Shown: in pieces, positions 1 to 5,238 of the stretch
Layout of the letters: each line of letters begins with the position of its first letter
Position numbering within the stretch: the first letter of the stretch is position 1
NCBI GenBank assembly: GCA_937890485.1
Contig: CALBXN010000103.1
Coordinates: 1-5,238 of the forward strand
DNA from: an uncultured Treponema sp.
GTDB taxonomy: Bacteria > Spirochaetota > Spirochaetia > Treponematales > Treponemataceae
Direction: 5' to 3'
Length of the DNA: 5,238 nt
Program-made: the position numbers and the translations under genes
Notes under the pieces: generated by a model
What the model was told of the DNA's origin: nothing
Database searches by the model: none
Seen by the model: only the letters and a program-made list of their open reading frames with translations

Positions 1-302
1 TCAGCAGAGCGTTCATTACAAACTAAATTTGAGTTTTCATCCATTTTTGAAGCTAAAATCAAAGATTTTCCACCAGGAGCAGCGCACATATCAAGAATTT
101 GAGAATCTTCTTTTAGAGGCAAACAATTACTTGCAAAAACACTTGCAGCATCAAGATAATAAGGACTACAATCATTAATTTGAAAAGTTGCATATAAAGG
201 CTCAGTTATAAAACTCTCTTTTAAAGAAGACCATCGTTCGTTGTAGAGAGAAAAATAATATTGTTCAAAAGAATCTTTTCCATTAAGTTTATTTTTTGCC
301 AT
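1..302 (-). CDS. NOL1/NOP2/Sun-family RNA (cytosine-5) methyltransferase, N-terminal 100 codons (cut by window edge)
   Basis: I translated this frame by hand: ATG at 302-300, then 100 codons open to the left edge, so the C-terminal part is missing. The protein begins MAKNKLNGKDSFEQYYFSLY. Residues about 48-62 (YYLDAASVFASNCLP) resemble the segment before the SAM-binding site in RsmB/RsmF/NOP2 proteins. Residues 69-84 contain the motif I signature ILDMCAAPGGKSLILA, whose AAPGGK loop binds S-adenosylmethionine, and NERS at 96-99 matches the conserved N-E/D-R-S element after it. Family members methylate C5 of cytosine in rRNA or tRNA using two cysteines in motifs IV and VI, which lie outside the window, so target and activity cannot be judged. 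The start overlaps the end of the pseudouridine synthase gene by 14 nt and has a good Shine-Dalgarno site. The family is secure; which member (RsmB, RsmF or another) is not. Confidence 0.9.
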   Translation of the reverse strand, partial: MAKNKLNGKDSFEQYYFSLYNERWSSLKESFITEPLYATFQINDCSPYYLDAASVFASNCLPLKEDSQILDMCAAPGGKSLILASKMDENSNLVCNERSA

Positions 303-1014
303 CAGAAAATCCTTGTTTATACAATTCGTAAGAATCAATAAAACTTTGCCATAAATTATCAATCGGAAAAATTTGAGAAGTAAATTCTTTTAGTTCCTTT
401 GAATTAGGAACAGGAGTTTTTATAGAACGAGCAACAAGCCTAATTCCGGGAATTGTATCACTTCTTTTTGCACCATATTTTACATCCCCCTTAATTGCCA
501 TTAAATTTTTTGAAAGTTGTGCCCTAATTTGATGTGTTCTACCAGTTTGAGGAAAAACCTCTACAAAGGAATATTTTTGACCTTGAGCAAAAATGTTAAA
601 ATCTAAAACAACTTTTTTTGACTTTCTAACCTGTTCATCATGAAGATATGCCTTTTGCTTTTTTGTGTTAAAAACAAGAAAATCTTGTAAAGTTTGATAT
701 TGTAAGTCATGAATACCTTCAACTATCGCCCAATAAGTTTTATGAATTTTATTGTTAGAAAAATTCTGTGTAAAAAAATTAAAACTTTCTTTATTTAATG
801 CGATAATTTGAACTCCAGAAACAGGCATATCTAAACGATGAGGACATTCTATAAAATCAATTTTTTTATTTAATTTAAATTCAATTTCATCTTTGAAAAT
901 TTTTGGAATATCAGTTTGACTGTTTTCACCTGCAAGTTTAGTTACTACACAAAAATCATTTTCAAGGTGAATAATTCTATCTGAAATTTCAAGTTTATCA
1001 GTCATAAAGTCCAT
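289..1014 (-). CDS. RluA-family RNA pseudouridine synthase
   Basis: This 241-residue protein should isomerise uridine to pseudouridine in rRNA or tRNA in the cytoplasm. The catalytic motif is at residues 59-63 (PHRLD, with D62 the expected nucleophilic aspartate) and is followed by SGVQIIA, as in the RluA family. The second signature, TGRTHQIR, is at 157-164 and continues into the usual GD..YG element (KGDVKYGA, 176-183). There is no room for an N-terminal S4 domain, so this is the short, catalytic-domain-only form like RluA or TruC rather than RluC or RluD. The residue after HRLD is M where K is more usual. The start at 1014 lies one base after the stop of the GH3 gene (TAATATG) with only a weak GAG upstream; a second ATG at 1005 has GGA four bases before it and is a possible alternative. 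The gene ends within the start of the methyltransferase gene. The family is secure; the modified position is not predictable. Confidence 0.93.
   Translation of the reverse strand: MDFMTDKLEISDRIIHLENDFCVVTKLAGENSQTDIPKIFKDEIEFKLNKKIDFIECPHRLDMPVSGVQIIALNKESFNFFTQNFSNNKIHKTYWAIVEGIHDLQYQTLQDFLVFNTKKQKAYLHDEQVRKSKKVVLDFNIFAQGQKYSFVEVFPQTGRTHQIRAQLSKNLMAIKGDVKYGAKRSDTIPGIRLVARSIKTPVPNSKELKEFTSQIFPIDNLWQSFIDSYELYKQGFSDGKK
310..314 (-). promoter_or_regulatory. Ribosome binding site for the RNA methyltransferase, inside the upstream gene
   Basis: On the minus strand AAGGA is followed by seven bases and then ATG at 302. It lies within the last codons of the pseudouridine synthase gene and supports the ATG at 302, and hence the 14-nt gene overlap. 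Confidence 0.6.
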
Positions 1015-1015
1015 A

Positions 1016-2311
1016 TTAAAAACTCAATTCATAGTAAAATAATTCAGGAAAACCTTGTGTTAAAAACATCTGTGAATAAGAATTTTCGGATTTTTCAACT
1101 TTAATTAGTTTATGCTGAAGTTTTGCACTTAAAACTTTTGCACATGATTCATCAATTCGTTGAGAAAATTCATTATTAGAAAGATATAAATTTTTAAGTG
1201 ATGGTAACAAATTTACAAATTTCTTGGGTGAAAGCATGATTAAATCAACACCAGATAAAATACTTAATTCAGCAGCCTTTTCTGGCGAGTAACCATTTTT
1301 TGCCAAAGCTCCCATGTAAATATCATCAGAAATAATCAAACCAGTAAAATTCATTTTAGTTTTTAAAATATCAGTTACCATTTCTTTAGAAAAACAAGCA
1401 GGAATTTCGCCAAAAACTTGTGGCAACATGGCATGAGACAAAAGAACGGCACAGTTATATCCGTAGGAATTTGATTTAAGAATTTTTTTGAAAGGTAAAA
1501 TCATTTTTTCAAAATCTTGCAAATTAGCTTGAATTTTTGGTAAGCCTAAATGAGGATCGTCATTTGTATTACCTGGAAAATGTTTTAGAACTGGAATAAT
1601 TCCAGATTTAATATAAGCTGAAACACAAGAATTTCCGTAAGAAACAACATTTTCGATACTTCCAAAAGAACGATTATCTAAAAAATCTTGATTATCCACA
1701 GTTTTTTCTTCAACAATTGGTGCTAAATTGATATGAATACCTAATTCTTTTAAAATTTTTCCTTGTTCAAAATATTCGTCAAAGGCTTGTTCAGATGAAA
1801 AATTTTGAGCAACTTCTTCTTGTGAAGGAAACTTTCCGTAAATTTTACGTAGTCGATTTACATATCCGCCTTCATGATCTATTGCCAAAAAAGGCGGAAT
1901 TTGATTATTTACCACATAAAAATCATTTATGGACTTTGTAAAAGTTTTAATTTTATCTGTAGAATCTGCCACGTTGTAGGAAAACAACAAATATCCACCA
2001 GGTGAAATTCCGTCATTATATTCAGTTTTTTCTGTAAAAAAAGAATTTCCTTCAAGATTTAACAAAAACAACTGAGCAATTTTTTCATCAAGGCTCATAT
2101 TTTGCATATATTTTTTTACTACAACTGGATTATTGACATCAGATTGAAGCATATTTATTCTACGCAAAAAAACCTGAGTTGCTGGAGAAATTGAAAAGGC
2201 AAAAGTTGAGAAAAATACTGTAAATAATAAACAAAAAGCTGTTCTTTTAGAAAGGTGAAAAGTACATTTTTTAAGAACAGCTTTTTTTACAGTTTTTTTA
2301 GAAAAACTCAT
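1016..2311 (-). CDS. Exported glycoside hydrolase family 3, NagZ-like beta-N-acetylglucosaminidase
   Basis: This 431-residue protein carries the N-terminal GH3 barrel and has no second GH3 domain, the usual size of NagZ-type enzymes, which remove N-acetylglucosamine from peptidoglycan fragments or other glycans. Landmarks are SLDEKIAQLFL (73-83), AIDHEGGYVNRLR (143-155), NLAPIVE with DNRSFGS (195-218), KHFPG (243-247), the NagZ-type loop D252-P-H254 expected to supply the acid/base histidine, ISDDIYMGAL (327-336) with D329 the likely nucleophile, and SGVDLIMLS (353-361). Residues 1-23 are basic (many K and R), then about 24-40 (TAFCLLFTVFFSTFAFS) form a hydrophobic signal peptide or anchor, so it should act outside the cytoplasm, unlike cytosolic enterobacterial NagZ. 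The cysteine at 27 is not in a good lipobox. The ATG at 2311 is the only plausible start; it sits one base after the permease stop and has no Shine-Dalgarno site, so translation probably depends on coupling. Codons 9-27 contain a terminator-like inverted repeat. Exact substrate unknown. Confidence 0.88.
   Translation of the reverse strand: MSFSKKTVKKAVLKKCTFHLSKRTAFCLLFTVFFSTFAFSISPATQVFLRRINMLQSDVNNPVVVKKYMQNMSLDEKIAQLFLLNLEGNSFFTEKTEYNDGISPGGYLLFSYNVADSTDKIKTFTKSINDFYVVNNQIPPFLAIDHEGGYVNRLRKIYGKFPSQEEVAQNFSSEQAFDEYFEQGKILKELGIHINLAPIVEEKTVDNQDFLDNRSFGSIENVVSYGNSCVSAYIKSGIIPVLKHFPGNTNDDPHLGLPKIQANLQDFEKMILPFKKILKSNSYGYNCAVLLSHAMLPQVFGEIPACFSKEMVTDILKTKMNFTGLIISDDIYMGALAKNGYSPEKAAELSILSGVDLIMLSPKKFVNLLPSLKNLYLSNNEFSQRIDESCAKVLSAKLQHKLIKVEKSENSYSQMFLTQGFPELFYYELSF
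2233..2286 (-). terminator. Terminator-like perfect inverted repeat inside the start of the GH3 gene (possible attenuator)
   Basis: Arms at 2233-2246 (AAAAAGCTGTTCTT) and 2273-2286 (AAGAACAGCTTTTT) are exact reverse complements over 14 bases, separated by 26 bases. Read as minus-strand RNA, the core stem GCUGUUCUU/AAGAACAGC is followed by UUUUUGUUUAUUAUUU, the form of an intrinsic terminator, though the stem is AU-rich and the loop long. It lies between the transporter genes and most of the GH3 gene, within codons 9-27. Because it is almost symmetrical it could also work in the plus direction, where no gene ends. The repeat is certain; its function is inference. Confidence 0.45.
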
Positions 2312-2312
2312 A

Positions 2313-4160
2313 TTATGGAATAATTGATGTAAACCATGGTATATATGTTACCAAAAGCAATACAACTGCTTGAATTGCTAAGTAAGGAAGTACACCTTTT
2401 ACAACCTTCATTAATGGTTTATCAAAAGCATAAGTTGAAATAAATAAGTCCATTCCAACAGGTGGAGTTAAGAATCCTAACTGCATATTCATAAGGAATA
2501 CTACCCCAATGTGAACTTGTGACAATCCAAAACTATCTGCAATAGGTATAATTAATGGAGATACAATCAAAATTGCAGAATAAATATCCATCAAACATCC
2601 TACAAAAATTAAGAAAATATTTAACAATAATAAGAATAAATATTTTGAATGTACAAATGATGTAATAAATTCAGAAAGCATGTATGGAACATTTGCATCA
2701 ATAAGGAAGTATGACAAACCTCTTGCTGATGCCAAAATCATCAATACACCACCAGTAATAGGAATACTTTCAGCAATTACTTTAAGAGATTCTTTTACTG
2801 TAAAATCTTTACGAATAAATGTTTCAAGGATATATGTGTAAACTAAAGCAAACGCCGCAGTTTGCATAATTGTAAAAATTCCAGTGAAATAAGTAACAAT
2901 AATTAAAATCGGCAAGAGAAGTTCCCAAATACTACCTTTAAAAGCAACCCAAATTGCATTTAAAGAAAATTTAGGTCTATCAATATTTTTATCTTTTGTA
3001 ATTCCATAAATTATTGTTGCTACAGCTAAAATAAATCCAGGTATAATTGCACCTTTGAATAAGTCAAAAACATCTATTGCAAAATAGTTTGTTGTACCAT
3101 ACATAATGATAGCAACACTTGGTGGGAAAAGTAATCCTAAAGCACCTGAAGATGTAATTAAAGAGTGAGCATCATCCGCTTTATATCCAGAACCTGCAAG
3201 AAGAATTGTAAGAAGAGAACCTAGAGCAAGAATTGTAACCCCAGAAGCACCTGTAAACATTGTAAAGAAAGTTGTTACAACAACTGCTGCAATAACAGTA
3301 CCACCACGGAACCATCCAAAAAGTGATTTGAAAATATCTACAAGACGACGCCCTGCACTACCTTGTGAAAGTAAATATCCCATGATTGTAAATAACGGAA
3401 TTGCTGCAATACTTGAATCAGTTAATACTGAATATGCTTCTTGAGACATAACTTCTACATATCCACCACCTTGAGAGAAAGCGATGTATGCAATACCAGC
3501 CAAGGCAACAAAAAGAGGCACACCCATAATTGCAAGAAGTATAAATAGAATAATCAAAGGTACAAAAGCAACTTGAGCAAACGTATTCCAACCATTTGAA
3601 ATGGCATACATAAAATTCAAATTATCAAGACCAAATGTGTAGTACAAAATACCAGAGATTGGTCCCATAGAAATAAATAAACCAATTACAAGCCCAATAA
3701 TTGAAGCTATTCGATAATTCTTTGCACAACATGCTCTAATAAGCATTGTTAAATATGCTAAAGGTAAAAATGCAAAAATAAGTCTTAAAGGAATTCCCCA
3801 AACAGTTTGATTCCATGTAAAAATTTGGAAAAAGTTTGAAAAAGAGCTAAAAAACATGGCACAAAGAATTGCTGGCACTGCACCTGCTCTAATTTGCAAA
3901 ATAACTTTTGTTACTTTTTCAGGAAACAAATCAGTTAAAGATGCTAAACTAATATGTCTATCTTCACGCCATGTTATTGCACCTGCAATACATGAAAAAA
4001 CGAAAACAAGATTTACCATAACGTTTTCGTTATTAAGAATAATAACATTAAATACTGACTGACAAATTTTAGTTACTAAGGGAAATAATGCTAAAAAAGC
4101 AACAAAAAATACAGCCAAAATATTTTCGAATTTTGCATATTTTGCAGATATTTTATTCAT
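2313..4160 (-). CDS. TRAP transporter fused permease, DctQ-DctM (TatQ/M-like)
   Basis: This 615-residue integral membrane protein combines the small Q and large M subunits of a TRAP transporter, which import a solute delivered by the periplasmic binding protein using an ion gradient. Residues about 1-145 form the Q module, with four hydrophobic segments (about 12-32, 46-64, 92-113, 124-143) and the typical WREDRHISLASLTDLFP stretch at 64-80. A further hydrophobic segment (about 151-175) probably links the modules. The M module follows, with IPLFTIMGYLLSQGSAGRRL (254-273), GWFRGG (282-287), TGASGVTILALG (303-314), GALGLLFPPSVAIIMYGTT (339-357), and a C-terminal GCLMDIYSAILIVSPLIIPIA (521-541) leading to GFLTPPVGMDLF (562-573). 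Both PP-containing loops characteristic of DctM are present, so it looks complete and functional. Its ATG overlaps the stop of the binding-protein gene (TAATG) and has a strong ribosome site. T. pallidum has a comparable fused TatQ/M. The substrate cannot be read from this subunit. Confidence 0.95.
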   Translation of the reverse strand: MNKISAKYAKFENILAVFFVAFLALFPLVTKICQSVFNVIILNNENVMVNLVFVFSCIAGAITWREDRHISLASLTDLFPEKVTKVILQIRAGAVPAILCAMFFSSFSNFFQIFTWNQTVWGIPLRLIFAFLPLAYLTMLIRACCAKNYRIASIIGLVIGLFISMGPISGILYYTFGLDNLNFMYAISNGWNTFAQVAFVPLIILFILLAIMGVPLFVALAGIAYIAFSQGGGYVEVMSQEAYSVLTDSSIAAIPLFTIMGYLLSQGSAGRRLVDIFKSLFGWFRGGTVIAAVVVTTFFTMFTGASGVTILALGSLLTILLAGSGYKADDAHSLITSSGALGLLFPPSVAIIMYGTTNYFAIDVFDLFKGAIIPGFILAVATIIYGITKDKNIDRPKFSLNAIWVAFKGSIWELLLPILIIVTYFTGIFTIMQTAAFALVYTYILETFIRKDFTVKESLKVIAESIPITGGVLMILASARGLSYFLIDANVPYMLSEFITSFVHSKYLFLLLLNIFLIFVGCLMDIYSAILIVSPLIIPIADSFGLSQVHIGVVFLMNMQLGFLTPPVGMDLFISTYAFDKPLMKVVKGVLPYLAIQAVVLLLVTYIPWFTSIIP

Positions 4161-5238
4161 TATTGTCCTCTATGTTTTTGTAAAATTGCGTCTATACGTT
4201 TGAAAAAATCAAAATTGATAACATTTGTTTCTTTTGATTCACCCATTCGGATTGCATCATTGTACAAATCTTCTTCAAAAACTGCTCTTTCGGCATCAGT
4301 AAGTCTTGTAATAACTCCACCTTCTGATTCAATTTTTGCAAGATAGTTGTTATCATTTTCTTGTTGAATTTCAATAAACTTTTGTTCTGCTTCATGGATA
4401 TTTGCCATAATAACTTCTCTATTTTTTTCTGGAATAGAAGCCCACACATTTTTATTTACAACAAATCCACCCATAACAGGACAAATTGGTAAACCTAAAA
4501 CATAATTTGCATGTTTAGAATATTGAGCAGCATAAGCATACATAGGAATTGTGTATAAACCACCACATCCATTATTTGATTTCAAACTAGAAAGAATTTT
4601 TTCATTAGGAACATCATCTGTTTTATATCCTGCATGCTGAAATGCTCTGCCTAATTCTGGAGAAGTAATTCCACCAACTGACAAACTTACATTTTTTAGT
4701 TGTGTAGGAGTTCTAACTTCTTCTTTTGTAAAAAAGTATGCCCAACCAACATTGAACCATCCAAGTAAAACAAATCCTTGTTCTTCAATAGCAGCATTAA
4801 TTTCATTTTGTGTTTCTTCAAGCACTAATGTTAATTCCTCTTGATCTCTGAACATAAAAGGAACACATAATGTTAAAATATTTGATTTTGGAGCTAATTC
4901 GTAAACACCAATATTTGTAAAAATACCACCATCAAGAGGAGCTTTTTGACCAGGTCGAGCAACTCTCATCTTTTGAATAACACCAGCTTCTCCTCCAAGA
5001 GCAGAGGCTGACATAAAAGTTAAATTTACTTGACCATTTGTAAGTTTTAACCATTCTTGAGCAATTTTTTTCTGCTCAATTGCCCAAGGTGAATTATCTG
5101 GAGCAACAGATCCAATTTTCAAATTTACTCTTTGTGCGTAAATGCTTGAAACAGCAAAAAAACTAGCAGATGTAAATGGCGAACTTGCTTCAAAGACAGG
5201 AACTGTAGGCATTAAAGACAAATCAACAAATTTAGACG
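4160..5238 (-). CDS. TRAP transporter solute-binding protein, DctP/TatP family (5' end probably beyond the window)
   Basis: The product is the extracytoplasmic receptor of the TRAP system encoded with the next gene. Residue numbers here count from the TTG at 5221. The mature domain starts near RVNLKIGSVAPDNSPW (31-46), the usual opening of DctP proteins. It continues with a helix (50-60), FMSASALGGEAGVIQKMR (69-86; typical proteins have GxLGxE here), LCVPFMFRDQEEL (118-130), GWFNVGWAYFFT (154-165), and a long charged helix at about 263-302. The canonical GlKiRv strand, whose arginine binds the substrate carboxylate, reads KNVSLSV (176-182), with serine at the arginine position; the later vDG motif reads GCGG (218-221). 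The sequence before about residue 30 ends SSIYAQ, a plausible signal-peptidase I site, with no lipobox cysteine. Neither the TTG at 5221 nor the ATG at 5212 has a Shine-Dalgarno site, and the frame stays open with AT-rich third positions to the edge, so I extend it as partial. It may equally start at 5221. Family certain, ligand unknown. Confidence 0.93.
   Translation of the reverse strand, partial: SKFVDLSLMPTVPVFEASSPFTSASFFAVSSIYAQRVNLKIGSVAPDNSPWAIEQKKIAQEWLKLTNGQVNLTFMSASALGGEAGVIQKMRVARPGQKAPLDGGIFTNIGVYELAPKSNILTLCVPFMFRDQEELTLVLEETQNEINAAIEEQGFVLLGWFNVGWAYFFTKEEVRTPTQLKNVSLSVGGITSPELGRAFQHAGYKTDDVPNEKILSSLKSNNGCGGLYTIPMYAYAAQYSKHANYVLGLPICPVMGGFVVNKNVWASIPEKNREVIMANIHEAEQKFIEIQQENDNNYLAKIESEGGVITRLTDAERAVFEEDLYNDAIRMGESKETNVINFDFFKRIDAILQKHRGQ
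4166..4171 (-). promoter_or_regulatory. Ribosome binding site for the TRAP permease
   Basis: On the minus strand AGAGGA stands five bases before the ATG at 4160, within the last codons of the binding-protein gene. It fixes the permease start and shows that this junction, unlike the next two, has its own strong initiation site. Confidence 0.7.

Noticed and set aside
674..688. Short hairpin ACAAGA-AAA-TCTTGT inside the pseudouridine synthase gene
   Set aside because: Only six pairs, AT-rich, with no U-run placed to make a terminator; expected by chance at this composition.
289..2330. Internal promoter for the GH3 or RNA-modification genes
   Set aside because: TATAAT-like strings are frequent in AT-rich sequence and I saw none with a convincing -35 partner at proper spacing.
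3856..4062. 68-codon open frame on the plus strand
   Set aside because: It lies opposite the well-supported permease gene, has no recognisable domain, and its sequence is explained as the antisense of conserved membrane segments.
4192..4449. 85-codon minus-strand frame inside the binding-protein gene
   Set aside because: It is an alternative frame of the C-terminal part of the DctP-family protein; its lysine-rich, domain-less product is typical of a shadow frame in AT-rich DNA.
5156..5195. Possible frameshift at a run of seven A (T on the minus strand) that would join a different-frame peptide, MKQVRHLHLLVF, to FAVSSIYAQ and make a better-looking signal peptide
   Set aside because: It needs one extra base and a TTG start without a ribosome site, and the third codon positions of that frame are less AT-biased than those of the open frame used here. 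Attractive but not supported.

Overview
The window is AT-rich (I estimate roughly one third G+C). Everything recognisable lies on the minus strand, so genes are read from the right edge to the left. Gene content and order suggest a spirochaete of the genus Treponema. A TRAP solute-binding protein is followed at once by a fused small/large membrane subunit, the arrangement known from the T. pallidum TatP-TatQ/M system, with AT-rich codon use. This assignment is inference from family resemblance; no rRNA or other phylogenetic marker is present.

In transcription order the layout is: (1) 5238-4160, a TRAP-type periplasmic binding protein (DctP/TatP family), open at the right edge, so its true start is probably outside the window; (2) 4160-2313, a fused DctQ-DctM membrane permease; (3) 2311-1016, an exported glycoside hydrolase family 3 enzyme of the NagZ type; (4) 1014-289, a RluA-family pseudouridine synthase; (5) 302-1, the first 100 codons of a NOL1/NOP2/Sun (RsmB/RsmF-like) RNA cytosine-5 methyltransferase, cut by the left edge.

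The five genes are packed with no intergenic space: overlap of 1 nt, gap of 1 nt, gap of 1 nt, overlap of 14 nt. This implies a single transcript and probable translational coupling. Two junctions share the sequence TAATATG (stop, one base, start). There is no stretch of 300 bases without a gene, and I see no tRNA, rRNA, CRISPR, mobile element or convincing promoter.

The first two genes form one uptake system: the binding protein captures a solute in the periplasm and the QM permease imports it, driven in known TRAP systems by a sodium or proton gradient. The exported GH3 enzyme could release N-acetylglucosamine-containing sugars or muropeptides outside the cytoplasm. A link between it and the transporter is possible but unproven. 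The last two genes modify RNA and probably just share the transcript.

The points most worth a second look are a 14-bp perfect inverted repeat followed by a U-rich run, lying inside the first 27 codons of the GH3 gene where it could act as an attenuator, and the absence from the binding protein of the arginine that normally binds the substrate carboxylate in TRAP proteins. I found no clearly novel system.
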